Assembly: GCA_028704555.1 (NCBI GenBank) | Contig: JAQWFD010000034.1 | Span: forward strand, 1-44,737 | Length of the DNA: 44,737 nucleotides | DNA from: Desulfobacterales bacterium | Lineage (GTDB): Bacteria; Desulfobacterota; Desulfobacteria; Desulfobacterales; JAQWFD01 | Direction: 5' to 3' | Shown here: positions 34,201 to 42,728 of the stretch, one piece after another | How the letters are laid out: each line of letters starts with the position of its first letter | Position numbering within the stretch: the first letter of the stretch is position 1 | The notes under the pieces: model-generated | Told to the model about the DNA's origin: nothing | The model's input: the letters and a program-made list of their open reading frames with translations, nothing else | Database searches by the model: none | Translations under genes and position numbers: made by a program

Positions 34201-36225
34201 ATGAAGATATTTTGCAGACATATGTGTGGCGCTGTTTTGTTTCTGCTGATATTTGCCGTATCAGTTATCCAGGCTTCTGATACCATGTTGATGTTTGTGG
34301 GGGAGGACCTTGAAGTGATTTCCATTGCTTCCAGGAAGGAAGAAGCTGCAAGCAAAGCGCCTGCCATTGTGCGCGTGATGACCCGGGAAACTATGGATCA
34401 GACACAGGTCACGACCATTGCCGAGGCGCTTGCCGAATCGGCGGGCTTTTCTGTCGAACAGACGGAAAAGGGCAGCGTGCCGTATCTTCGCGGAATTCAG
34501 GATTCGGCGCTGTTTCTGTACGATACGGTTCCCATGGGCTCCGGCGCCTATAAATCATTTCACCTGATTGACCATGAAACCTCCCTTGCGCCGGTTAAAA
34601 GAATCGAGATTGTCCGGGGGGCCGGTTCCGTTCTCTGGGGGCCGGATGCCTTTGCCGGGGTTGTCAATGCCGTGCCCCTGACCGGAAAGGATCTGCAGGG
34701 ATTTGAGACCGGCGCCAGGGTTTCATCGGATGATGAAGCACGGGATGCTTACCTGAATTATGGCTGTGATCAGGGTCCATGGGATTTGTTTTTCTCCTTA
34801 TCCGGAAGAGTTTCCCGGGAGGATGACACCGCATATAATGTCGTCAGCTTCTGGGATGAAGGCGGCGGGCCTGCTGCGCCCGAAGACAGATTCGGGCAGG
34901 AAATGCCGGCAGATTCCCGGTATGTTGAGCTTTATTCCAGCGTTTCATTCAAGCAATGGCTGACCCTGTCTGCACGGCTTTCGGATAATACAAAACATTT
35001 TTCCGTTTCGGACGGGGCAGATGAATTTGTGTGGGAAGAGCGCCTGTCCGCCCCCACGGAAACGTTTAAACTGGAACTTTCAAAAGACGTGGACCTGGCT
35101 TCAAAGATACGCCTGACCGGCTATTACACCCAAACCCGGCTGCACCATGAGATCATTGACCGTGAATTTGACCCGGCGGAAAATTCCGTTTATGCCGAAT
35201 TGATCTATGACCGGTCCATGTTTACCTCAAACGGGCTTTTAACCGCCGGCATTTCACAGAGAAAAACAAAATTTTCCGATATCCCGGTATGGAAGGGATT
35301 TTTCCCCGACTACCTGGATGAAGATAATCTTTACTTTACGCCGGAAGTTGAGACCGTGGATTATGAAAATGACCTTTCTTCCGTATTTGGCCAGTACCGG
35401 CATAAATTTAAAAATGTTGAACTGTGGGCCGGCGTGAGAAACGACCGGCACGACCGCTTTGAAGATAAAATAAGTTACAATTTTGGCGGGCTCTGGGATC
35501 TTTATTCCGACTGGGTGGTCAAGTCCGCATATGGAACGGCCTACCGGACGCCGTTTGCCGCGCAGGTGGCCGAACAGGAAGATATCCTGCTTGAAAAGAT
35601 AGACAGCCTTAATTTCCAGGTCGCGTGGAAACCGGATAAAAAGCGCAATATCGGGCTGACCCTTTTTCAAAACCGGATTGAAAATCATGTGATCGAAGAC
35701 CGCTACGCCGGCGCCGGCCTTTCCATTGCAAACCGCCAGACCATTTACGGTGCCGAACTGGAATGCGATTTTAAGCTGTTGGATGGTTTGTCCCTTTCCG
35801 GCAACCTGACGGTGCTGGACAATACCGGCCCTGATGAAACCTATTTATACAATGACTACTCCTATGTGGATTCGGACGGATCCCGCTTTGATCATTATCA
35901 GCAGCTTGATTACGGGTATAATACGGGCTCCGATGTTCTGTTCAACGCCCGGGCCGAATGGGATGTGACCGGAAATATCCGGCTCATCCCCGAGGTTCAC
36001 TATTTTTCCGAAAGGGCCTTTTACAACCCGGTGGAAGATGTCCACACAAAATGTTCCGGGGCCTGGACCATGGATCTGAACGCCCGGATCAGAAACCTCT
36101 TTCCGTTTGAGGTGGATGTGTTTGTAAAAAATCTTGCCGATACCCGGTATGAAACACCGGGGCTGTACTCCGTGATCAGCGGCAACGCGTTCAATGCGGG
36201 TGTGGCAATAAAAATGAAATGGTAG
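34201..36225 (+). CDS. TonB-dependent outer membrane receptor
   Basis: A 674-residue protein with a signal peptide (about 1-25) and a TonB-box-like EDLEVISIASRKEE near the mature start. The plug domain (about 50-165) has APAIVRVMTRETMDQT, YLRGIQDSALFLYDTVPM and VKRIEIVRGAGSVLWGPDAFAGVVN. The 22-strand barrel runs to the C-terminus, which ends in the aromatic-type GNAFNAGVAIKMKW. It resembles vitamin B12/catecholate and vinylic receptor types, but the substrate cannot be set from sequence. It may import, or sense, the ligand detected by the upstream binding protein. No tonB or exb genes are in the window. Start ATG 34201, with GGAATGG upstream. Confidence 0.9.
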   Translation: MKIFCRHMCGAVLFLLIFAVSVIQASDTMLMFVGEDLEVISIASRKEEAASKAPAIVRVMTRETMDQTQVTTIAEALAESAGFSVEQTEKGSVPYLRGIQDSALFLYDTVPMGSGAYKSFHLIDHETSLAPVKRIEIVRGAGSVLWGPDAFAGVVNAVPLTGKDLQGFETGARVSSDDEARDAYLNYGCDQGPWDLFFSLSGRVSREDDTAYNVVSFWDEGGGPAAPEDRFGQEMPADSRYVELYSSVSFKQWLTLSARLSDNTKHFSVSDGADEFVWEERLSAPTETFKLELSKDVDLASKIRLTGYYTQTRLHHEIIDREFDPAENSVYAELIYDRSMFTSNGLLTAGISQRKTKFSDIPVWKGFFPDYLDEDNLYFTPEVETVDYENDLSSVFGQYRHKFKNVELWAGVRNDRHDRFEDKISYNFGGLWDLYSDWVVKSAYGTAYRTPFAAQVAEQEDILLEKIDSLNFQVAWKPDKKRNIGLTLFQNRIENHVIEDRYAGAGLSIANRQTIYGAELECDFKLLDGLSLSGNLTVLDNTGPDETYLYNDYSYVDSDGSRFDHYQQLDYGYNTGSDVLFNARAEWDVTGNIRLIPEVHYFSERAFYNPVEDVHTKCSGAWTMDLNARIRNLFPFEVDVFVKNLADTRYETPGLYSVISGNAFNAGVAIKMKW

Positions 36226-36248
36226 CTGTCGGCTCAATCGGACAAAAA

Positions 36249-36368
36249 CTGGTCGGAAATAACCAGCGCGTTTGACTTTCGTTTTGACTCCGGGTGACCC
36301 GAAAGCCTTTAAACCCAACCTTCCCGGTTTAAATTACTCAATCCTGCCCGTCTGGCACACCTTTTGCT
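36249..36368 (+). promoter_or_regulatory. Sigma-54 promoter with upstream inverted repeats
   Basis: TGGCAC at 36353-36358, five bases, then TTGCT at 36364-36368 matches the -24/-12 consensus exactly, with GG-to-GC spacing of ten bases. Transcription would start near 36379, about 36 bases before the CAP-protein ATG. Two inverted repeats upstream could be activator sites: CTGGT/ACCAG (36249-36266) and TTTAAACC/GGTTTAAA (36308-36333). A CGGGT/ACCCG palindrome near 36291-36301 is another option. Confidence 0.8.
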
Positions 36369-36414
36369 TCTTTAAGTCTTTTAAACATTAACCCTTAACC
36401 CTGACGTGATTCAT

Positions 36415-37734
36415 ATGCCAAAGCCCCTTAAAATATTTTTAACCCTGCTGTGCCTGACCGCATTGATCTGCAGCCCGGTATTGGCCGATACCTCGGAGGA
36501 TGAGGCCTGGCTTCTCGAGCGGATCAACTATATCAGAACCGCTCCTTTTTCCTGCGCGCAGGATCTGGGGTATGACAGCGAGTTTTTGAAACAAAGATCG
36601 ATTTTCGCGGAAACCGCTTTTACGCCATGGCAGGCGGATGAATATCTCAACGCCCTGGCGGTTGCGGAAAACAATTCGGCGCAGGAGCTCCCTGTTCCGG
36701 AACCGGCCCATGACTTTGCCCGCACGGCGCAAACCGGCGGGGTGCTCTCTTTTTTCAATTACATGCCGGTCAGGGCGGCATGCACGATCATTATTGACAA
36801 CCTTTTGAAAAAAGAGATCGAAGAAAACAACCCGGCCCACCTTCTTTCTCAAGATTATGCCTTCGCCGGTATCTCCATCCGGGGCGGGGTGACTGAAAAC
36901 GGGCAGAACGGATGGTTTGTAACAATCTGCCTGGGCTCATCGATCCTGACCTCCGAGGTTCAGGTGCTGAACATGATCAACCAGGTCCGGGCAGAACCCC
37001 GGGCCGCAGGGCATTATATTGAAACGGACCTTTTACCGCTCATGGAAGAAAACTGGGGGCTGCTGGATGTGTTCGCCAATGATTACCCGCCGATTTTCTT
37101 TAATTCCGATCTCAACGCTTCGGCCCGGGCCGGCGCGTTTTTCATGCTCCACGGCGATTACCCCCAACCGCTGGCTTTTACGATGACACCCGTGGAGCGG
37201 ATGGCATATTACGGATATGAGTGGCCCAATACAGCTGAATCCATGCAGATCACGGTCCTTCCCAAAGGCGATGCCGTTTTTGCCGTCAACCGGTTTGTCT
37301 CATCGCTGATCCTTGACGAACTGGCCGGCTATCCGGAAGGTGCCATAGTCTTTGGCGGTGAGTATCAGGCGGCAGGGGTCGGTATCTCCTTTGTTTCGGG
37401 GACGGATTTTGATACCGGCGTTGCCTGCCTGGATGCAGGGACAGATCCGCCGGCGGATACCGGCGTTTCAAGAATCTACGGGATATTTTTTAAGGATCTG
37501 GATGGAAATGCCGTTTATTCCCCGGAAGAGGGGATGGCCAATCAACGGGTTCAGGTTTATGACGAGGCCCTGAACCTTGTAAAAAGTACGGCTACCGATA
37601 ATGCCGGTCATTTTTCGGTAACCCTGGAAACCAATCGAAATTATATTTTCAGGGCCGAAGCAGAAACCGTTTCCGCGGCCGGGGAAGTCTTTGTCTGCGC
37701 GGACCAGTTTGTCAAGTTGATCTGCGCGCCATGA
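36415..37734 (+). CDS. Secreted CAP-domain protein with C-terminal SdrD-B-like module
   Basis: A 439-residue exported protein with signal peptide LKIFLTLLCLTALICSPVLAD. Residues about 25-185 and 190-350 each resemble a CAP (SCP/PR1) domain, opening with EAWLLERINYIRTAPFSCAQ and VQVLNMINQVRAEPRAAGHYI. The usual His/Glu cavity motifs are not evident, since the GEN-like position reads AESM, so both domains may be non-catalytic. Residues about 355-439 look like an SdrD-B or carboxypeptidase-regulatory beta-sandwich (RIYGIFFKDLDGNAVYSPEE, VQVYDE, GHFSVTLE). The protein is probably a surface or extracellular binding protein. Its gene stands alone behind the sigma-54 promoter. GTG 36406 is an alternative start. 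Confidence 0.78.
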   Translation: MPKPLKIFLTLLCLTALICSPVLADTSEDEAWLLERINYIRTAPFSCAQDLGYDSEFLKQRSIFAETAFTPWQADEYLNALAVAENNSAQELPVPEPAHDFARTAQTGGVLSFFNYMPVRAACTIIIDNLLKKEIEENNPAHLLSQDYAFAGISIRGGVTENGQNGWFVTICLGSSILTSEVQVLNMINQVRAEPRAAGHYIETDLLPLMEENWGLLDVFANDYPPIFFNSDLNASARAGAFFMLHGDYPQPLAFTMTPVERMAYYGYEWPNTAESMQITVLPKGDAVFAVNRFVSSLILDELAGYPEGAIVFGGEYQAAGVGISFVSGTDFDTGVACLDAGTDPPADTGVSRIYGIFFKDLDGNAVYSPEEGMANQRVQVYDEALNLVKSTATDNAGHFSVTLETNRNYIFRAEAETVSAAGEVFVCADQFVKLICAP

Positions 37735-37883
37735 GGCACCATGAAATTGATGCGGGCCGGCGTTTTGCTGCCGGTTGAAAATATTTTGTTTGTAATTTTG
37801 TTTGTCATTTTATAAAGTTATACACATTAGGTCGCGGCACAGGGCCGCAAAGCTTTTAACATGAATAATCAGGAGGAATTTAG
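37735..37883 (+). promoter_or_regulatory. Leader region of the RTX surface protein gene
   Basis: About 150 bases. TTGTTT, 17 bases, TTTATA near 37796-37820 could be a sigma-70 promoter. A GCGGC/GCCGC hairpin follows near 37834-37849. AGGAGG at 37871-37876, seven bases before the ATG, is the strongest ribosome binding site in this part of the window, as expected for a highly expressed surface protein. Confidence 0.5.
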
Positions 37884-40652
37884 ATGGCATTACAAGGATT
37901 TGATAAGGCGTATTACCTTGGTGAGAAACTGACGGCGCTGCAGGCGACCGAGTCCGAATGGGTCGGCAAGGACGCTGCTTTTCTTGAGACGGTTCTGCAG
38001 AACGTCTACGGGCTTACCGCTGAAGAGCATTACAGCCAGTACGGGTATGCCGAAAACCTGGCTCCCAATGCCTATTTTAATGCGGCCGAGTACAAACTGG
38101 CCAAAGCAACCGCCATGTTCGATGCGGGAAATTACATGACCGTTGAAGCTGCTCAGGCCGCTTTCGAAGCTGCCTGGACCGGAGATGCGTATCAGCATTA
38201 CCTGCAGTACGGTTCCGCCGAAGGGGTCAACCCTTCCAATGCGTTTGATGAATCCAGCTACCTTGCATCCAAGCTGGCGGCCCTTCAGGCCGATACGGCG
38301 ACCGCGACCGAATGGGCCGCCAAGACCGCTGCCGACGTTCAGGCTGCGTTTGCAGCTGCCGGTTTGACCGCTCTGGGTCATTATATCGCATACGGCGAAG
38401 ATGAAGCCATCGCGGTAACGGCAGTTCCGGCAAGTGAGCAGGTAGCCTCGAGTGATACGACGACCGCGGTTGAGGGTGAGACCTTTACGCTCACTGCTGA
38501 TCTTGATACCGCCCCTGCCTTCACCGGTACGTCCGGTAACGACACTTACGTTGCTACCGACACGACCTTCACCACCGGTGACAACCTGAACGGCGGCGCG
38601 GGTACTGACACCCTGAACGCTATTTTCGGCAATGACGGTGTTACCCCGGTTGTCGACCTGACCGACATCGAAAACGTTTCCCTGCGCAATGCTGACGCAA
38701 CGCCTGCCGGGCTTGTGCTTGATGCATCTGGCTGGACTGGTGTGACCACCATTACTGCCTTGCGTCCGGTTGGTAATGTCACGGTGAACAACGTTGCGGC
38801 TTTGACTGCTCTTGCTGTGAATCAAGGCTCTGGCACTGGCATCGACTTTACCGTTGATTTCGCCAACGGCGTGGTGTCCGGTGCTGCTGACGCCGTGACC
38901 CTTAACCTGTCCAGCGCCGATGCTGGTACGGTTGAAGCTGGCGATGGTGTGACTGACGGTTTCGAAGCCATCAATGTTGTGGCTACTGGGGAGAACACTC
39001 TGGACGACATCACGTCGACTGATCTGACGGATGTTGTCATCTCCGGTACCGGCAGCCTGGAAATTACCGCCTCTAGCCTGGCTCTAGATATCCTGACCAG
39101 TACCGCTACCGGTGGTGTTGTGATTAATGCCCTGACTCTGAACGAAGACGGCGCTGTGACACTGGGTGACGCTGACGACGAACTGACGGCTGTCACTCTC
39201 AACGCGACCGCTACTGCGACAATCACTCTGGGTGGCGGCGATGACACCATCTCCGTGATCGGTCTGATTAATGGCGATGCAGCCAGCATTGATGGCGGTG
39301 CGGGTGATGACAGCATCACGGTTGACGACCTGATCGACAGCGTAACCATCGCTGGTGGTGATGGCACCGACACCCTGAATGTCGCAACTGCTGTGGCAGG
39401 CGCTCTGGATGCCGACGCAATCCTGTCCGGTATTGAGACTTTGGCAATCACCAACGCCTTGGCCAATAACTTCACCCTATCTGATTTTGGCGGCGCAACC
39501 CGCCTGAGCCTGGAAGTGGGTGCTGCTTCTGCCGGTACCGTGGACATCGAAAGTGGTAACACCATCGCTTACGATCAGGCAGCGCTGGTAACTGCAAACG
39601 TCACAAGTGGCGCGATCATTGCCGCTGTCGATGGTGCCTCGACTGCTGGCTCAAATGACGATGTGGTGAACATCGAAGTGAATGCTGATTTCGATGGCTT
39701 GGCTGCTGACGTGTTCACTGCTGACGTTTCGGTTGATTTCGTTGAAACGGTCAACATTATCGTTACAGATCCGGATACCGACACCTCCGGTGGTGGCGAG
39801 AACGTCGTGATCTCCATAGAAGACGGCGACCGTATCGATACCATCACAGTCAATGCTGATGTGGCGACCTCCATCGTTGAAGACACGACCAACTTCACCG
39901 CCCTGAACATCGTTAATGCAAGCGACTCGACTGCTGGCGTGACCATCGACGTGACCAACGCCACTCAAGGTGTTCAGATTACCGGCGGTTCGGGTGATGA
40001 CTTCTTCACCGGCAACGCCTTCGCTGATGAAATCAACGGCGGCGCTGGTAACGACGTCATCGTCGGCGCTGGTGAGGCTGACTTGATCAATGTTGGCACG
40101 GGTCGTGACATCGTGACGATTACTTCTTACGATACTGCCGCTCTGAGCGAATCCACCACGACCGCATTCGATGCAGTCACTAACTTTGGTCTGTCTGCCG
40201 CTATCACGACGGCAACCGACCTGACGACGGATGATGGCCATTTCCAGTCGGCGACGGCTGGTGGCGACAATGTCAGCGTACTCCGCCTTGATCTGGAGGC
40301 TGATGGTATTGGCGCTGACCAAGCTATCGCTGCTGAAGTGGACGCCACCGGTGCTGGTGTGGCTGCGGGTGTGACCTACACGGTAGACGACGGTATCCTG
40401 ACCCTGTCCGGTGCTGGCGTGGCTGCAGTCGATACGCTGGCTGAGTGGGTGGCGGAAGCCGCTGCTGTTGCTGCTACTGACGGCGAGATTCTGGCCTTTG
40501 AGTTCGACGGCGACACCTATGTGTATGCCCAGAACGGCACTGATGACGTTATGATTCAGCTGATTGGTGTCACCGGTGCTGGTTCGCTGGTTGAAGTTGG
40601 TGCTGCTACCACCGCTACTGCGAACGCCATCCTGTACGCTGACATCGCCTAA
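37884..40652 (+). CDS. RTX-like surface (S-layer type) protein, probable type I secretion substrate
   Basis: A 922-residue acidic protein with no signal peptide. Residues 1-175 hold three copies of a module of about 55 residues built on FDxxYLxxKLAALQA, a W/F-helix and HYxxYGxxE. Residues about 205-690 are Thr/Asp/Ala/Gly-rich beta-repeat sequence with scattered GGxGxD turns (LNGGAGTDTLN, LGGGDDTI, IDGGAGDDSI). An RTX-type calcium-binding block (GGSGDDFFTGNAFADEINGG, then AGNDVIVGAGEADLI) lies near 700-735. The C-terminus ends in small, hydrophobic and acidic residues (ATANAILYADIA), as in type I secretion signals. There is no Cys, and no Lys after residue 147. This matches RsaA-like S-layer or adhesin substrates of the secretion system encoded upstream. 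Confidence 0.85.
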   Translation: MALQGFDKAYYLGEKLTALQATESEWVGKDAAFLETVLQNVYGLTAEEHYSQYGYAENLAPNAYFNAAEYKLAKATAMFDAGNYMTVEAAQAAFEAAWTGDAYQHYLQYGSAEGVNPSNAFDESSYLASKLAALQADTATATEWAAKTAADVQAAFAAAGLTALGHYIAYGEDEAIAVTAVPASEQVASSDTTTAVEGETFTLTADLDTAPAFTGTSGNDTYVATDTTFTTGDNLNGGAGTDTLNAIFGNDGVTPVVDLTDIENVSLRNADATPAGLVLDASGWTGVTTITALRPVGNVTVNNVAALTALAVNQGSGTGIDFTVDFANGVVSGAADAVTLNLSSADAGTVEAGDGVTDGFEAINVVATGENTLDDITSTDLTDVVISGTGSLEITASSLALDILTSTATGGVVINALTLNEDGAVTLGDADDELTAVTLNATATATITLGGGDDTISVIGLINGDAASIDGGAGDDSITVDDLIDSVTIAGGDGTDTLNVATAVAGALDADAILSGIETLAITNALANNFTLSDFGGATRLSLEVGAASAGTVDIESGNTIAYDQAALVTANVTSGAIIAAVDGASTAGSNDDVVNIEVNADFDGLAADVFTADVSVDFVETVNIIVTDPDTDTSGGGENVVISIEDGDRIDTITVNADVATSIVEDTTNFTALNIVNASDSTAGVTIDVTNATQGVQITGGSGDDFFTGNAFADEINGGAGNDVIVGAGEADLINVGTGRDIVTITSYDTAALSESTTTAFDAVTNFGLSAAITTATDLTTDDGHFQSATAGGDNVSVLRLDLEADGIGADQAIAAEVDATGAGVAAGVTYTVDDGILTLSGAGVAAVDTLAEWVAEAAAVAATDGEILAFEFDGDTYVYAQNGTDDVMIQLIGVTGAGSLVEVGAATTATANAILYADIA

Positions 40653-40711
40653 TCTCCCTTCCCGGAGAAGACATCCATCGCGCCTCGGTGCGGGATGTAG
40701 GTGAAAGCCTC

Positions 40712-40751
40712 AAGACCCCTGACTCTCTTCGGAGTTGGGGGTCTTTTTTTT
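40712..40751 (+). terminator. Terminator of the RTX surface protein gene
   Basis: Stem AAGACCCC (40712-40719) with GGGGTCTT (40738-40745), extended inward by ACTC/GAGT around a TCTTCG loop and followed by a run of U to 40751. It is a strong intrinsic terminator 60 bases after the stop. Confidence 0.92.
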
Positions 40752-40766
40752 GTTAAGGGAAAAATG

Positions 40767-40800
40767 GGGACATTCTATAATCCTCCTGTCAAATTATTTT
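40767..40800. repeat. Diverged direct repeat, left copy (GGGACATTCTATA)
   Basis: GGGACATTCTATA at 40767-40779, followed by a CCTCCTGTCAAATTATTTTT-like tail, recurs in the same orientation at 43173. The two copies bracket the transposase and toxin-antitoxin genes. Confidence 0.6.
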
Positions 40801-40971
40801 TAATAAAAAATTATTATATTTAATATCAAGGCGTTACAGATTTTACTCATCGAGAGGGGGAAAATAAAGAAAAACTGGGACAGGTAAATTATGATAGACA
40901 TAAAAGGATACGCTTGTTAGGTCTAAAGGGAGATGATTTCAAAGAAACGATATAAAAGAGGGGAATAAGAA

Positions 40972-41628
40972 ATGCCGAGAACATCACGAATGATCGTTTC
41001 CAACGAAACCGCCGTGTATCATGTCATGTCCCGGACAGCCCTGGACGGTTTTCCGATAGGGGATGTCGAAAAGGATTTTCTGCTGGGACTGATCAAACGG
41101 TTTTCAAAACTTTATTTTACCGAAATTATTGGGTTTTGTCTCTTAGACAACCATTTTCATATCCTAACAAAAATGATACCGGAAACCAAGTTTTCGGATG
41201 AGCAGATCCAGAAGCGGTATGAAGCATTTTATGGGGATGAGCGGGTGTTTGCCAGGGGGCTGCTACCGGCTTTCCGGGCAAAATACGGCAGCCTTTCGGA
41301 ATTTGTTCGGGAGATCAAGGTTGGATTTGCACGGTATTACAATAAGCGTTATAACCGCAGGGGCTATTTCTGGGGAGACCGGTTTAAAAGCGTGATCGTG
41401 GATAAGGGGGAGACGCTGGTGAACTGTCTGGCGTATATCGATTTGAATCCTCTGCGGGCGGGCATGGTAAAACGACCGGAGCAATACCGGTGGTGCTCGC
41501 TGGGTTACCACATCCAGACTGATAATAAGGATGCTTTTCTGTCTACTGATTTTGGCATGAAAGGAGAACTAAGGGACAGGTTCTCTGTTCTTGACATGTT
41601 TTGTCGATTTAGCTATTCGTTTTTTTAA
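40972..41628 (+). CDS. REP-type Y1 transposase (RAYT-like), copy 1, C-terminally shortened
   Basis: A 218-residue single-strand DNA transposase of the IS200/REP-associated group. The HUH metal site is NHFHIL with His at 61 and 63. The catalytic Tyr lies in GFARYYNKRYNRRGYFWGDR at about 117-136. The block ETLVNCLAYIDLNPLRAGMVKRPEQYRWCSLGYH is diagnostic of this family. Homologues of this long type usually continue well beyond the LSTDFGM point. Here the tail turns into RFSVLDMFCRFSYSFF, suggesting a truncated end. The ATG follows GAGGGG. Possibly still active in the catalytic domain. Confidence 0.85.
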   Translation: MPRTSRMIVSNETAVYHVMSRTALDGFPIGDVEKDFLLGLIKRFSKLYFTEIIGFCLLDNHFHILTKMIPETKFSDEQIQKRYEAFYGDERVFARGLLPAFRAKYGSLSEFVREIKVGFARYYNKRYNRRGYFWGDRFKSVIVDKGETLVNCLAYIDLNPLRAGMVKRPEQYRWCSLGYHIQTDNKDAFLSTDFGMKGELRDRFSVLDMFCRFSYSFF

Positions 41629-41712
41629 GCGAATCCACCCGTTTGATTTTCGCCTTATTCACCCCCAACGTATCCATTCCGTCCTTTATCCTCTTGTTTG
41701 GAGGTCCGCCCC

Positions 41713-42288
41713 ATGCCTCGTATAGCCCGATTTATTCGCACTGATATCCCGTCCATCTACCACGTAATTTCCCGTACAGCCTTGCCCGGATTCCCTCTTG
41801 AAGTTCCGGAAAAGGACTATCTTCTGGATTCAATACGCAAACTGAGCAGCTTTTATTTTTTGGATGTGCTTGGGTTTTGCGTTATGTCCAATCATTATTT
41901 TCACCTGCTGACGAAGATGATACCGGAAACAAAGTATTCAGATGAGCAGATTCAGAAGCGGTATGAAGCGTTTTACGGAGATGATCGGGTGTTTGCCACG
42001 GGGCAGCTTCCGGCTTTTCGGGCAAAATATTCCAGCCTTTCGGAATTTATCCGGGAGGTCAAGGTGGGATTTGCGCGTTTTTATAATAAGCGGCATAACC
42101 GCAGGGGCTATTTCTGGGGAGACCGGTTTAAAAGCGTTATCGTGGATAAAGGGGAGACCCTGGTAAACTGCCTTGCATACATCGATCTTAATCCTTTGCG
42201 GGCGGGCATTGTTAAGCGTCCGGAACAATACCGGTGGTGTTCGCTTGGATACCATATTCAGACAGACAATAAGGATGATTTTCTGTAA
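41713..42288 (+). CDS. REP-type Y1 transposase (RAYT-like), copy 2, HUH motif altered
   Basis: A 191-residue paralogue of the preceding gene, nearly identical from ETKYSDEQIQKRYEAFYG through QTDNKDDFL, where it stops. The metal site reads NHYFHLL: an extra TAT codon at 41896-41898 inserts Tyr into the His-x-His motif (H61, H64), which should disturb metal binding. It also lacks the long C-terminal part. The ATG at 41713 aligns with the start of copy 1. The in-frame TTG at 41698 is less likely. Probably inactive. Confidence 0.8.
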   Translation: MPRIARFIRTDIPSIYHVISRTALPGFPLEVPEKDYLLDSIRKLSSFYFLDVLGFCVMSNHYFHLLTKMIPETKYSDEQIQKRYEAFYGDDRVFATGQLPAFRAKYSSLSEFIREVKVGFARFYNKRHNRRGYFWGDRFKSVIVDKGETLVNCLAYIDLNPLRAGIVKRPEQYRWCSLGYHIQTDNKDDFL

Positions 42289-42449
42289 TTGGTGTCACCC
42301 ATTAAATGGCTGATCAAGCAAGTGCAAAAGGGGGCAGGTTCATTTTTTTTGCTGTTGTTATCTCGAAAGGGTATGACTATAATAAAACAATATTGAAATT
42401 TCTACTTATACGCAAAAAGGTGACACTCAATTGGAATGGGAATCAATAA
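42289..42449. other. Spacer with inverted repeat
   Basis: ATTGGTGTCACC (42288-42299) and GGTGACACTCAAT (42419-42431) are near-perfect inverted copies enclosing about 120 bases without a gene. They begin at the truncated end of transposase copy 2. Confidence 0.4.
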
Positions 42450-42728
42450 ATGTTAATCTTTGAATGGGATTTTAAAAAGGCAAAAACTAATCTGGAAAAA
42501 CATGGTGTGTCATTTGAAGAGGCGAGCACTGCTTTTAAAGATACTTTATCCTTAACCATAGATGACCCTTTACATTCAAGCGATGAAAAAAGACTGATTC
42601 TTATTGGAATGTCCTATGATAATTGTCTGTTGATTGTCGTTCATACTGAAAGAGGAGACAATATAAGGATTATCAGTGCCAGAAAAGCAACAAAAAAAGA
42701 AAGGAAATATTATGAAAACGATGTCTAA
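42450..42728 (+). CDS. brnT: BrnT-family toxin
   Basis: A 92-residue protein with the BrnT pattern: FEWDFKKAKTNLEKHGVSFEEASTAFKD, then DPLHSSDEKRLILIGMSYDNCLLIVVHTERGDNIRIISARKATKKERKYYEN. BrnT is a RelE-fold ribonuclease that is inhibited by BrnA. The conserved ISARKAT.KER.YYE end is intact. The partner overlaps its 3' end by 17 bases. No frame damage is seen. Confidence 0.92.
   Translation: MLIFEWDFKKAKTNLEKHGVSFEEASTAFKDTLSLTIDDPLHSSDEKRLILIGMSYDNCLLIVVHTERGDNIRIISARKATKKERKYYENDV

Noticed and set aside
37890..40348. Long antisense open frames opposite the RTX-like gene (up to 311 codons)
   Set aside because: The sense gene has repetitive GC-rich codons that remove stops on the other strand. 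The antisense translations are Val/Ser/Thr-rich, with no motif or ribosome binding site.
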